A stretch of DNA of 64,000 bases from Frateuria flava (GTDB taxonomy: Bacteria > Pseudomonadota > Gammaproteobacteria > Xanthomonadales > Rhodanobacteraceae): positions 106,503 through 170,502 of the forward strand of contig NZ_JAGJRS010000018.1 in the NCBI RefSeq assembly GCF_017837635.1, given 5' to 3'. Of this stretch, positions 8,904 through 19,294 are shown one piece after another. The notes under the pieces are model-generated. The model saw only the letters and a list, made by a program, of their open reading frames with translations. It was not told the origin of the DNA and did no database searches. The position numbers and the translations under genes were made by a program. Each line of letters opens with the position of its first letter. Within the stretch, counting starts at the first letter, position 1.

Positions 8904-10283
8904 ATGCGCCAGTCCTATCTGACCGAACCCCTGGTGATGCTGGCGACGGTGCTTCAATGGCTGGCGCTGGCCACCCTGGCCGGCGCGCTGGTCGGCACCG
9001 GCTGCAGCGCATTCCTGCGCATCCTGTTCGCCACCTCCGACCATATCTACGCCGCGCCGTTGTGGGTGCAGATGGCGGTACTGCCCATCGGTGGCCTGGC
9101 CAATGGCCTGTTGCTGCAGTACGGCAAGCGTCTGAACCGGACGGGCCTGAAGGACTCGGTGATCATCGCCGTCAACGACCAGCACGGCGCGCTGCCGTGG
9201 AAGACGTTGTGGGTCAAGCCGGTCGCCACGCTGATCACGCTCGGCTGCGGCGGCTCGGCCGGCAAGGAAGGGCCTTGCTCGCACCTGGGCGGGAGCATCG
9301 CCTCGGGCCTGGGCGAGCTGCTCGGGCTCAATTCCGAGCTGCGCCGGCGCATGGTCGCCTGCGGCGTCAGCGCCGGCTTCGCCGCCGTGTTCGGCACGCC
9401 GATCGCCGGCGCCCTCTACGGCGTGGAAATGCTGGCGATCGGCCGCATCCGCCACAACTTCCTGTTTCCGGCGATCGTCGCCAGCGTGACCTCCTATGAA
9501 GTCAGCCGCTTCTGGGGCGTGCCCTACCCGCGCATCGACGTTTCCTTCGTGGGCGACTTCACCGAGCTGCTGTTCCTCAAGACGGTGGCGATCGGCATCC
9601 TGTGTGGCGCGGTAGCCTGGGTGTTCATCGAACTGCTGCACGGGTCGCGCCGGCTGTTCACCCGGCTGCGCGATCGGCTGCATATCCCCGAGCCGCTCAT
9701 GCCGGCCATCGGCGGCGTCGTGCTGGCCGGCCTGATCCTGGTGATCCCCTACGACTACATGGGCCTGAGCCTGCCGCTGATGGACCGCGCGCTGCAGGGC
9801 GAGCCGATGCCCTACCTCGGCTTTCTGTGGAAAGCACTGCTGGTCGCGGTGACGCTGGGCTCGGGCTTCTACGGCGGCCTGATCACCGAACAGTTCGTGA
9901 TGGGCGCGGTGGTTGGCGGTGCCTTCGCCCACCTGCTCGCCCTGCAGCCGGCGCTTGGCGCGGCGGTAGGCCTGGTGGCGGTGGTGGCGGCCGCCTCCAA
10001 CACGCCGATCGCTGCGATCCTGATGGGCGTCGAACTGCTCGGCGGCGACAGTACGCTCTACGTGGCCGGCGCCTGCATCGCGGCCTACCTGATCGTCGGC
10101 CACCGCAGCGTGTATCCCGAACAGCAGATCGCCGCCACCAAGAGCTCCTGGATGACCGCCCGCGCCGATGTACTGGTGAGCGAGGAAAAAGTGCGGCTCT
10201 CGCGCGAAGTGGTGCGCTGGTGGCACGACCGCCGCCCCGGCGCGCCACCCGTGCCGCCCGACCCGCCGGACGACAAGCTCTAG
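8904..10283 (+). CDS. CLC family chloride channel/antiporter, ClcB-like
   Basis: A 459-residue polytopic membrane protein. The selectivity and gating region GSAGKEGPCSHLGG contains the G-K/R-E-G-P motif with the gating glutamate retained, followed by AAVFGTPIAGALYGVE, a typical CLC segment. A late GAVVGGAFAH and AAASNTPIAAILMGVELLGG region corresponds to the second half of the inverted repeat. There is no CBS domain. It moves chloride, or another anion, across the inner membrane, with or without proton exchange. It precedes pyrC by 40 bp. Confidence 0.92.
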   Translation: MRQSYLTEPLVMLATVLQWLALATLAGALVGTGCSAFLRILFATSDHIYAAPLWVQMAVLPIGGLANGLLLQYGKRLNRTGLKDSVIIAVNDQHGALPWKTLWVKPVATLITLGCGGSAGKEGPCSHLGGSIASGLGELLGLNSELRRRMVACGVSAGFAAVFGTPIAGALYGVEMLAIGRIRHNFLFPAIVASVTSYEVSRFWGVPYPRIDVSFVGDFTELLFLKTVAIGILCGAVAWVFIELLHGSRRLFTRLRDRLHIPEPLMPAIGGVVLAGLILVIPYDYMGLSLPLMDRALQGEPMPYLGFLWKALLVAVTLGSGFYGGLITEQFVMGAVVGGAFAHLLALQPALGAAVGLVAVVAAASNTPIAAILMGVELLGGDSTLYVAGACIAAYLIVGHRSVYPEQQIAATKSSWMTARADVLVSEEKVRLSREVVRWWHDRRPGAPPVPPDPPDDKL

Positions 10284-10323
10284 AGACGGCCCGACCAGGG
10301 TGGCAACCGGCTAGACTCTAGCG

Positions 10324-11364
10324 ATGAGCACGCCCCACCTCACCCTGACCCGTCCCGACGACTGGCACCTGCATCTGCGCGACGACGCCATGCTGGCTGC
10401 CGTGTTGCCGCATACCGCACGCTGCTTTGCGCGCGCCATCGTCATGCCGAACCTGAAGCCGCCGGTGACCACCGTGGCGCAGGCCCAGGCCTACCGCGAA
10501 CGCATCCTGGCCGCGCTGCCGGCCGGCATGGCGTTCGAACCGCTGATGACGCTCTATCTCACCGAGGCGACCACGCCGGAGGACATCGCCGAGGCGAGCG
10601 CCAGCGGTTTCGTCCACGCGGTCAAGTATTACCCGGCCGGCGCGACCACCAACGCCGCCAGCGGCGTCACCGACCTGCGCCGCTGCTACCCGGTGTTCGA
10701 GGCGATGCAGAAGCACAAGCTGCCGCTGCTGATGCACGGCGAAGTCACCGATCCGGCGGTCGACGTGTTCGACCGCGAGCCGGTGTTCGTGGAGCGCCAC
10801 CTCACCACGCTGCGGCGCGATTTCCCGGCGCTGCGCATGGTGCTCGAACACATCACCACCCGCGAGGCGGCGCAGTTCGTGCGCGAGGCCCCCGCGCACG
10901 TCGGCGCCACCATCACGCCGCAGCACCTGCTGATGAACCGCAACGCGATCTTCGCCGGCGGCCTGCGCCCGCACAGCTACTGCCTGCCCGTGCTCAAGCG
11001 CGAAAGCCATCGCCAGGCGCTGGTCGCGGTGGCCACCAGCGGCGATCCGAGTTTCTTCCTGGGCACCGACAGCGCGCCGCACCCGCGCCACGCCAAGGAG
11101 AGCAGTTGCGGCTGCGCCGGCATCTACTCCGCGCACGCCGCCATCGAGCTGTACGCCGAAGCCTTCGAGGAGGCCGGTGCGCTGGACAGGCTGGAAGCCT
11201 TCGCCAGCTTCCACGGCCCGGACTTCTACGGCCTGCCGCGCAATACCTCCACCATCACGCTGCACAAGGCGCCGTGGGTGGTGCCGGAAGAGATGGATTT
11301 CGGCGGCACGCCGGGCGTGCCCATGCGCGCAGGCGAGACGATCGGCTGGCGCTTGCAGGCCTAG
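10324..11364 (+). CDS. pyrC: Dihydroorotase, class II
   Basis: 346 residues, close to E. coli PyrC (348). Catalyses reversible ring closure of carbamoyl aspartate to dihydroorotate in pyrimidine synthesis. Metal site: H-L-H in [10 protein letters not shown], the carboxylated lysine in HAVKYYPAG, histidines in LLMHGEVTD and MVLEHITT, and the Asp in [15 protein letters not shown]. The flexible substrate loop region and the [13 protein letters not shown] end are also present. Cytoplasmic. Confidence 0.97.
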   Translation: MSTPHLTLTRPDDWHLHLRDDAMLAAVLPHTARCFARAIVMPNLKPPVTTVAQAQAYRERILAALPAGMAFEPLMTLYLTEATTPEDIAEASASGFVHAVKYYPAGATTNAASGVTDLRRCYPVFEAMQKHKLPLLMHGEVTDPAVDVFDREPVFVERHLTTLRRDFPALRMVLEHITTREAAQFVREAPAHVGATITPQHLLMNRNAIFAGGLRPHSYCLPVLKRESHRQALVAVATSGDPSFFLGTDSAPHPRHAKESSCGCAGIYSAHAAIELYAEAFEEAGALDRLEAFASFHGPDFYGLPRNTSTITLHKAPWVVPEEMDFGGTPGVPMRAGETIGWRLQA

Positions 11365-11481
11365 GCTTTCCCGCAAGCCGCGTCCCGCCGCGCACGCGAG
11401 CGGGACGAACGCAGCGTCGCTGCATCCATTGCCTGACCGGCCGCGTAAACCCACGACTGTTGCATCTCGTGGAAAGCCGCC

Positions 11482-12030
11482 ATGCGGGACCTGGTCCAGA
11501 TCGTCTACGTCAGCCGCTCCACCTTCGCGCCCATGCCCCCGGAGCGCGGGATCGAGCCGAGCGTGGCGCGCATCCTGGCGCAGTCGCGGATCAACAACGC
11601 CAGGCGAGGGCTGGTCGGTGCGCTGTACTTCGGGGACGGCTGTTTCTTCCAGTGCCTGGAAGGCCCCGTGGCGGCGGTGGACGGCCTGTGTGCGGCGCTG
11701 TTGCGCGACCCGCGCCACACCGACCTGAGGGTGCTGAGCCGGCGCGCCATCGAGCACACCAGTTTCAGCGCGTGGTCGATGAAATACGTCCCGCTGGACG
11801 CTCCGATGCAGTCGCTGCTGCGGCAGTCGGGCCTGGCGCGGTTCGATCCCTACCGGTTCGACGAGGCCACGGTCGCGCGGGTGCTGGACATGCTTCGCAA
11901 CGCGGGCGGATTGGCCGATCCCGTCCAGCCGGCGGCGTCCCGCTGGACGGGCCGTCGCGCCGCCTGGGCCGCGGGCCTGCTGGCGGTCGCGCTGGTGGCG
12001 GTCGCTGCCGCGTGGATGCGTCGGGCCTAA
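11482..12030 (+). CDS. BLUF-domain blue-light sensor with C-terminal membrane anchor
   Basis: 182 residues. Residues 1-100 form a BLUF (FAD-binding) domain: Y9 in LVQIVYVSRS, N38/N39 in SRINNARRGL, Q57 in CFFQCLEGP and W98/M100 in SFSAWSMKY, the residues that hydrogen-bond to flavin in AppA/BlrB-type photoreceptors. A variable helical part follows, then one hydrophobic segment (about 158-178, AAWAAGLLAVALVAVAAAW) ending in RRA. The membrane tail is an unusual addition to a short BLUF protein. It lies directly before the DUF2256/photolyase pair, so a shared role in light response is plausible. Confidence 0.9.
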   Translation: MRDLVQIVYVSRSTFAPMPPERGIEPSVARILAQSRINNARRGLVGALYFGDGCFFQCLEGPVAAVDGLCAALLRDPRHTDLRVLSRRAIEHTSFSAWSMKYVPLDAPMQSLLRQSGLARFDPYRFDEATVARVLDMLRNAGGLADPVQPAASRWTGRRAAWAAGLLAVALVAVAAAWMRRA

Positions 12031-12062
12031 GGCGGCGACACTCCGCACGCATCCCCACCGGC

Positions 12063-12212
12063 ATGCACCGCAAGGCCCACCTGCCCACGCGAACCTGCCC
12101 CGTGTGCGGGCGTCCGTTCGCATGGCGCAGGAAGTGGGCGCGTGTTTGGGATCAGGTGCGCTACTGCAGCGAGCGTTGCCGCCGGCGCCGCACCGGCGGG
12201 CCGGTGGCATGA
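12063..12212 (+). CDS. DUF2256 small zinc-ribbon-like protein
   Basis: 49 residues, MHRKAHLPTRTCPVCGRPF and onward, with two Cys pairs: CPVC and, after a W-rich basic stretch (WRRKWARVWDQVRY), CSERC. This is the DUF2256 signature. The family is very often encoded beside cryptochrome/photolyase-related genes, as here: its TGA overlaps the photolyase ATG by 4 nt (ATGA), so translation is coupled. It is probably a nucleic-acid- or protein-binding zinc ribbon; exact function unknown. Confidence 0.88.
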   Translation: MHRKAHLPTRTCPVCGRPFAWRRKWARVWDQVRYCSERCRRRRTGGPVA

Positions 12213-13735
12213 CCTGCCTGCGTCTGATCCTGGGCGACCAGTTGAACGCCCGGCACCCATGGTTCGGCCGCGTGGACGAGGGCGTGGTCTACGTGCTGAT
12301 GGAGGTGCGCAGCGAGACCGACTACGTGCGCCACCACGCGCAGAAGGTGCTGGGCATCTTCGCGGCCATGCGCCGCTTCGCCGAGGCGCTGGCTGCCGCC
12401 GGCCACCGGGTGGACTACCTGCGCATCGGCGACCCGCGCAACCGGCAGGATTTCGGCGCGAACCTGCCCTGGCTGATCGGGCGATGGCAGGCGTCGCGGC
12501 TGGAGCGGATGGAGGCGGACGAATGGCGCGTCGAGCAGGCCCTGGGCGAGGTCTTCGACGCCAGTGGCCTGCCCCATGCGGTGGTCAGTGCCGGGCATTT
12601 CCTGCTCGAGCGCGATGAGGCGGCGAAGCGATTCGCCGGCAAGGTGCCGCGCATGGAGTTCTTCTATCGCGAGCTGCGCCGGCGCCACGGGATACTGCTC
12701 GAGCCCGACGGCGAGCCGCGGGGTGGCCGCTGGAACTTCGACGCGGAGAATCGCGCGAACTGGCCGGGCGATCCGCCGGCACCCGCCTGGCCGTGGCGCC
12801 GCCACGACCTGCGCGGGCTCTGGGAGGAGATCCAGGCGGCGGGCGTGCAAACCTTCGGCGAGCCCTCCGCCGACGCGTTCGGCTGGCCGCTGACCCGGCG
12901 CGAGGCGCGCGCGTGGCTGGCCGATTTCGTGGCGCGCCGGCTGGCCCATTTCGGGCGCTACCAGGACGCCATCAGCGCCCGCTCGCCCACGCTGTTCCAC
13001 GCCGGCCTCTCGTTCGCGCTCAACCTCAAGATGCTGCACCCGCGCGAGGTGATTGACGCGGCGCTGGCGGCCTTCGAGCGGGGCGATGCCTCGCTCGCGG
13101 CGACCGAGGGCTTCGTCCGGCAGATCCTCGGCTGGCGCGAATACGTGCGCGGCGTCTATTGGGCCCGCATGCCCGGCTACGCGCGGTTGAACGCGCTCGA
13201 GGCCCGGCGTCCGCTGCCTTCGTGGTACTGGGACGCGGACACCCGCATGGCCTGCCTGCGCGCGGCGATCGGGCAATCGCTGGCGACGGGGTACGCGCAC
13301 CATATCCAGCGGCTGATGCTGACCGGCAACTTCGCGCTACTGGCCGGATGCGACCCCGACGCGGTGGACGCCTGGTACCTGGGCATCTATGTCGACGCGT
13401 TCGAATGGGTGGAGCTGCCCAACACGCGCGGCATGAGCCAGTTCGCCGACGGCGGCCTCGTCGGCAGCAAGCCGTATAGCGGCTCGGCGGCCTACGTGAA
13501 CCGGCAGTCAGACCATTGCCGCGGCTGCCATTACCGGCACACCCGCCGCCACGGCGAGCGTGCCTGCCCGTTCAACAGCCTGTACTGGCACTTCCACGCA
13601 CGCCACCGTGCGCAACTGGCCCGCAACCCGCGACTCGCCATGGCCTACCGAAGCTTCGACCGCATGGACGCCGCCGAGCGCGCGGCGACCCTGGCACAGG
13701 CCGAGTACTACCTGACGCGGCTGGATTCGCTGTAA
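12209..13735 (+). CDS. FeS-cluster cryptochrome/photolyase (PhrB-like)
   Basis: 508 residues starting MTCLRLILGDQLN. This is the FeS-BCP class: an N-terminal antenna domain of the DUF523-like type, then the FAD-binding helical domain with the REYVRGVYW and HHIQRLMLTGNFAL motifs. Four cysteines, C349, C437, C440 and C453, sit within one residue of the [4Fe-4S] ligands of Agrobacterium PhrB (350, 438, 441, 454), so the cluster should be present. Known members repair (6-4) photoproducts with blue light or act as photoreceptors. Coupled to DUF2256 and about 180 bp downstream of the BLUF gene. Confidence 0.93.
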   Translation: MTCLRLILGDQLNARHPWFGRVDEGVVYVLMEVRSETDYVRHHAQKVLGIFAAMRRFAEALAAAGHRVDYLRIGDPRNRQDFGANLPWLIGRWQASRLERMEADEWRVEQALGEVFDASGLPHAVVSAGHFLLERDEAAKRFAGKVPRMEFFYRELRRRHGILLEPDGEPRGGRWNFDAENRANWPGDPPAPAWPWRRHDLRGLWEEIQAAGVQTFGEPSADAFGWPLTRREARAWLADFVARRLAHFGRYQDAISARSPTLFHAGLSFALNLKMLHPREVIDAALAAFERGDASLAATEGFVRQILGWREYVRGVYWARMPGYARLNALEARRPLPSWYWDADTRMACLRAAIGQSLATGYAHHIQRLMLTGNFALLAGCDPDAVDAWYLGIYVDAFEWVELPNTRGMSQFADGGLVGSKPYSGSAAYVNRQSDHCRGCHYRHTRRHGERACPFNSLYWHFHARHRAQLARNPRLAMAYRSFDRMDAAERAATLAQAEYYLTRLDSL

Positions 13736-13933
13736 GGACCACGGACAGGCCAGCGTCGCGACAGTCGCCCAGGGGTGCATGCGCGATGCGCCCTACCGTG
13801 CCTGGCGCATCGCTACCGCCGAGACACGCGCGCGCGCTCTGCTCACCCCCGCTTGCCAGCGACTTCACCCCTTGCCTGCCATCGTGGCGTCGAGCCCGCT
13901 GTCGGGCCGTTGACCCGAGCCAAGGAGAGTTCC

Positions 13934-14281
13934 ATGAAAGCCGATTCCCTTTCCCGTATGCCGCGTTCCGCCCTGCTGGGCCTGGCACTGGCGGTGGGCG
14001 CCGCCACGATGGCGGCCGGCTGCGCCAGCGTCGACCAGGGCGTGGCGGGCTCGACCGAGCCGGTGAGCGACACCTGGATCACCACCAAGGTGAAGACCGA
14101 CATCGCCACCTTGAAGGACATCGACGCCACCGACATCAGCGTCGAGACCAACAACGGCGTGGTGACCCTGAGCGGCAGCGTCGACTCGGCCGAGAAGCGC
14201 GACCGCGTGGTGACGGCGGTGCGCAACGTCGAGGGCGTCAAGGACGTCGACACCTCGCGGCTGGAGATCACCGGCCAGTAA
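13934..14281 (+). CDS. BON-domain lipoprotein
   Basis: 115 residues; GGAGAG precedes ATG 13934. Signal peptide with a lipobox, AATMAAGC (Cys30), so probably anchored in the outer membrane facing the periplasm. One BON domain follows: TTKVKTDIATLKDIDATDIS, NNGVVTLSGSVDS, then VRNVEGVKDVDTSRLEI. Similar to OsmY/YraP-type stress proteins that bind phospholipid; a role in envelope stress is inferred. Confidence 0.9.
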   Translation: MKADSLSRMPRSALLGLALAVGAATMAAGCASVDQGVAGSTEPVSDTWITTKVKTDIATLKDIDATDISVETNNGVVTLSGSVDSAEKRDRVVTAVRNVEGVKDVDTSRLEITGQ

Positions 14282-14306
14282 ACGGGCCGCGGGTCCCATG
14301 AAGCCT

Positions 14307-14337
14307 GGCTCGCGCGCCGCGGTACGACGCGCGAGCC
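14307..14337 (+). terminator. Hairpin after the BON gene
   Basis: GGCTCGCGCG and CGCGCGAGCC pair perfectly over 10 bp around an 11-nt loop, 25 bases after the BON stop codon. No U-tract follows, so this may be a transcript-stabilising or weak terminator structure. Confidence 0.5.
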
Positions 14338-14729
14338 ACCCTGCGGCGGGCTGCGCACGGCGCTGACGGCTGCCGCACACTGCGCCGGCCCCCGCCCTCA
14401 TGCGCCGGCCGGAACCGCGTCGGGGCAGTCGCCCCGGCCCACCCGCAGCACGCGGCGATCAGGCCCGGCTCCGGCACTCCCGGGGCCCGCGCGGCACGTG
14501 CCGGTTTTGGCCAGGCGGTGCGCGGTTCCGGCAGGGAAGGCAGGCAGACGCCGTGGCGGCCCGGTCCGTGCGACGACGCGTACGGCTTGGTTCCAGCGGA
14601 CCGGCCATTCGCCCCCTGACGCCGGACCGCCTCACGTCCGCTTCCCATGCACTGCACGCTGCGGCACCTAGGCTCGCGCGACAACTGATCCACGTGCAGC
14701 CGGCCGCGCGAGCGGAGGAGAGCCATCCC
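14338..14729. other. Intergenic region without a gene
   Basis: About 390 bases of very high GC with only shadow frames. An AGCGGAGGAG ribosome site at the right end serves the DUF2231 gene. Nothing else recognised. Confidence 0.5.
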
Positions 14730-15170
14730 ATGAGTTACGTTGCTCCGCCACGGGGAGCCCCCGTCGCGAACGCCGTCTACGACGTGCTGAACCCGATCCC
14801 CTACGGTTGCTTCGTCGCCACGCTCATCTTCGACATCCTCTACGCGAACACCGCGGCGATCCTGTGGGTCCATGCAGCCGCCTGGCTGGTGACCCTCGGC
14901 CTGCTGTTCGCGATCATTCCGCGGCTGGTGAACCTGGTGCAGGTGTGGGTCACCGGCCGTCGCGTCGCACTGGGCGCGGACAAGCTCGATTTCTGGCTCA
15001 ACCTGGTGGCGATCGTGCTTGCCATCTTCAATGCCTTCGTCCACTCGCGCGACGCCTACGCGGTGGTGCCCGCGAATGTGTGGCTGTCGGCTTTCACCGT
15101 GCTGCTGCTGGTCATCGCACAGGTGGTCAGGGCGCTGGCCCCCTATCGCACCGGGAGGGTCGTGCCATGA
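14730..15170 (+). CDS. DUF2231 membrane protein
   Basis: 146 residues with four hydrophobic segments (about 25-45, 48-68, 88-108 and 118-138) and a short N-terminal lead MSYVAPPRGAPVANAVYDVL. DUF2231 proteins often pair with sorbosone-dehydrogenase-type quinoproteins, and here the stop overlaps the next ATG by 4 nt. It may provide a membrane electron acceptor or anchor for the partner; that is inference. Confidence 0.8.
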   Translation: MSYVAPPRGAPVANAVYDVLNPIPYGCFVATLIFDILYANTAAILWVHAAAWLVTLGLLFAIIPRLVNLVQVWVTGRRVALGADKLDFWLNLVAIVLAIFNAFVHSRDAYAVVPANVWLSAFTVLLLVIAQVVRALAPYRTGRVVP

Positions 15171-16486
15171 ACAAGTACGTGAGCATGAGCGTTCTCGCGC
15201 TGGTCTCGGCAGGCCTGCTGGCCGGCTGCGGCAACAAGGCCGACTACACCATGGCCGAACAGTCGGGCACCGGCAAACCGCCCTTGCCCGAGCCGCGCAA
15301 CTTCCTGCTGCCGCCGATGAAGGTGCCCGACGGCGTGGGCTGGAAGGACGGCCAGACGCCCAAGGTGGCCCAGGGCCTGGCCATCGCCCGAATCGCCAGC
15401 GGCCTGATGCACCCGCGCCAGCTCTACACCCTGCCCAATGGCGACGTACTGGTGGTCGAGGCGAACAGCCCCGGCACCGAGGAAGTGAGCACGCCCAAGC
15501 AGCTGATCGCCGGCAAGATAAAGAACGGCTCGGGCAAGGGCGGCAAGGGCGGCAACCGGATCACCCTGTTGCGGCCGACCGGCGGCCCCGGCGAATGGGA
15601 AAAGCACATCTTCATCGAGCACCTGAACTCGCCCTTCGGCGTGCAGCTGATCGGCAACACGCTGTACGTGGCCAACACCAACGACATCGTCACGTTCCCC
15701 TATACCCCGGGCGAAACCCACATCGACGCGCCGGCCCAGTGGTTCACCGACCTGCCCGACACCATCAACCACCACTGGACCAAGGCGCTACTCGCCAGCC
15801 CGGACGGGCGCAAGCTCTACGTCGGCGTGGGCTCCAACAGCAACATCACCGAGAACGGCCTGGCGGTGGAGTACCGGCGCGCCACCGTGCTGGAGGTCGA
15901 CGCGGCGACCGGCGCCAGCCGCATCTATGCCTCGGGCCTGCGCAACCCGACCGGACTGCAGTGGGAACCGCAAACCGGCGCGCTGTGGGCGATCGTCAAC
16001 GAGCGCGACGAGATCGGCGCCGACCTCGTACCCGACTACCTCACCTCGGTACGCGATGGAGGCTTCTACGGCTGGCCCTACAGCTACTGGGGCCAGCATG
16101 TGGACCGGCGCGTGCAGCCGCAAAGACCGGAGCTGGTAGCCAAGGCGATCGTGCCCGACTACGGCCTGGGCTCTCACGTCGCGCCGCTGGGACTGCTGAT
16201 GACGCAGGGCAACGCACTGCCGGCGCAGTACCACAACGGCGCCTTCATCAGCGAACACGGCAGCTGGGACCGCCGCCCGCTGAGCGGCTACCGGGTGACC
16301 TTCGTCGCCTTCCCGCAAGGCCATCCGGTCGGCAAGCCGCAACCGGTGGTGACCGGCTTCCACTCGCCGGACGAGTCGGAACTCTATGGCGCGCCGGTCG
16401 GCCTGGCGCAGGACCACGATGGCGCCCTGCTGATCGCGGACGACGTCGGCAACGTGGTGTGGCGGGTCACGCCGGCGGTGCGTTGA
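15167..16486 (+). CDS. PQQ-dependent sugar dehydrogenase, sorbosone dehydrogenase family lipoprotein
   Basis: 439 residues. The N-terminus is a lipoprotein signal with lipobox GLLAGC, placing it in the periplasm on a membrane. The rest is a six-bladed beta-propeller of the soluble glucose dehydrogenase/sorbosone dehydrogenase type: LPNGDVLVVEANSPG, SPFGVQLIGNTLYVANTND, YASGLRNPTGLQWEPQTG, NERDEIGADLVPDY, ISEHGSWDRRPLSGYRV and PVGLAQDHDGALLIADD. The R-N-P-T-G and H-G-S-W-D-R motifs are the usual cofactor/substrate loops. Likely oxidises an aldose or sugar aldehyde with PQQ. Coupled to DUF2231. Confidence 0.88.
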   Translation: MNKYVSMSVLALVSAGLLAGCGNKADYTMAEQSGTGKPPLPEPRNFLLPPMKVPDGVGWKDGQTPKVAQGLAIARIASGLMHPRQLYTLPNGDVLVVEANSPGTEEVSTPKQLIAGKIKNGSGKGGKGGNRITLLRPTGGPGEWEKHIFIEHLNSPFGVQLIGNTLYVANTNDIVTFPYTPGETHIDAPAQWFTDLPDTINHHWTKALLASPDGRKLYVGVGSNSNITENGLAVEYRRATVLEVDAATGASRIYASGLRNPTGLQWEPQTGALWAIVNERDEIGADLVPDYLTSVRDGGFYGWPYSYWGQHVDRRVQPQRPELVAKAIVPDYGLGSHVAPLGLLMTQGNALPAQYHNGAFISEHGSWDRRPLSGYRVTFVAFPQGHPVGKPQPVVTGFHSPDESELYGAPVGLAQDHDGALLIADDVGNVVWRVTPAVR

Positions 16487-16499
16487 CGGACGCCGCGGC

Positions 16500-17923
<1,424 letters not shown>

Positions 17924-17924
<1 letters not shown>

Positions 17925-19144
17925 CAGTGCCCGAACAGGTCAGCCTGCCGCGACGGCTCGCTCGCGGCGGCGCGCAGTGCGCGGGTCTCACCCTCGGCGT
18001 GCGGGCGATGGTCGAGCGTGGCGACGAACGGCGCCACCTTGCGCATCGGCACGCGCAGCTTGACCAGGTCGTCGTAGCGCACGCGCCGGTGGCGGCGCAT
18101 CGCCAGCAGTTTCTTGACCGTGGTGACGCCCAGGCCCGGCACGCGCAGCAGCGTCTCGCGCGGCGCGGTGTTGAGGTCGACCGGAAACTGCTCGCGATGG
18201 CGCAGTGCCCAGGCAAGCTTGGGATCGATGTCCAGGTCGAGCATGCCGCTGGCGTCCGGCGGCGCGATCTCGGCCACGTCGAAGCCGTAGAAGCGCATCA
18301 GCCAGTCGGCCTGGTAGAGCCGGTGCTCGCGCACCAGCGGCGGCGGGCGCAGCGGCAACGCCTTGGAGGCATCCGGGATCGGACTGAAGGCGGAGAAATA
18401 CACGCGCTTGAGCCGGTAGTTCGAATACAGGTTGCCGCTGGTGGTCAGCACGTCGCGGTCGCTCGCGTCGTCGGCGCCGACGATCATCTGCGTGCTCTGC
18501 CCGGCCGGTGCGAACCGCGGCGCCTTCTTCTCGGCCTTCGCCTCCTCGATGTTCAGGCGCATCCGGCCCATCGCCTGGCGGATGTCGCGCTGGTCCTTCT
18601 CCGGCGCCAGCGCCTTGAGGCCACCCTCGGTCGGCATCTCGACATTGATGCTCAGGCGGTCGGCCCAGCGCCCGGCCGCGGCGAGCAGCTCGGGCGAGGC
18701 GTCGGGAATCGTCTTCAGGTGGATGTAGCCGCCGAAACGCTCCTCCTGGCGCAGGCGGCGGGCGACCTCCACCAGCATCTCCATGGTGTAGTCGCTCGAG
18801 CGGATGATGCCCGAGGAAAGGAACAGGCCCTCGATGTAGTTGCGGCGGTAGAAGTCCATCGTCAACTGCACGACCTCTTCGACGGTGAAGCGCGCGCGCC
18901 GCACGTTCGAACTGCGCCGGTTGATGCAGTAGGCGCAGTCGTAGATGCAGAAGTTGGTGAGCAGGATCTTCAGCAGCGAGATGCAGCGGCCGTCGGGCGC
19001 ATAGGCGTGGCAGATGCCCATGCCCTCGTTCGAGCCGATGCCGCCGCTGGCGCGCGCATCGCGCTTCTGCCCGCCGCTGGACGAGCACGAGGCGTCGTAC
19101 TTGGCCGCGTCGGCCAGCAGGGCAAGTTTCTCGCTGAGTTTCAT
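17924..19144 (-). CDS. Putative DNA modification/repair radical SAM protein (TIGR03916)
   Basis: 406 residues. The radical SAM motif is C-I-Y-D-C-A-Y-C (CxxxCxxC), after the family lead YDASCSSSGGQKR and NEGMGICHAYAPDGRC. The C-terminus has a helix-hairpin-helix DNA-binding motif (APRETLLRVPGLGVTTVKKL). This family is almost always encoded with the DUF4130-UdgX protein, as here, and is presumed to act with it on DNA; the reaction is unknown. It is the first gene of the operon. Confidence 0.92.
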
Positions 19145-19294
19145 CGGGTGATTATCCTGCCCACCGCCGTCTCACCGCGTGAGAAACGCGAGGCCGGATG
19201 CCGCAGGGGCGCGCAGCATTCAGGGGACGTTCCCACGCAGCTGCCGGCCTTCCCGGGAAGGCGGCACCGTGTCGTGCGTCCCAGCCCGTCGTGC

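Noticed and set aside
11106..12212. 368-residue + frame over pyrC and BLUF
   Set aside because: Overlaps two well-supported genes; low-complexity Arg-rich shadow. Only its last 49 residues (DUF2256) are real.
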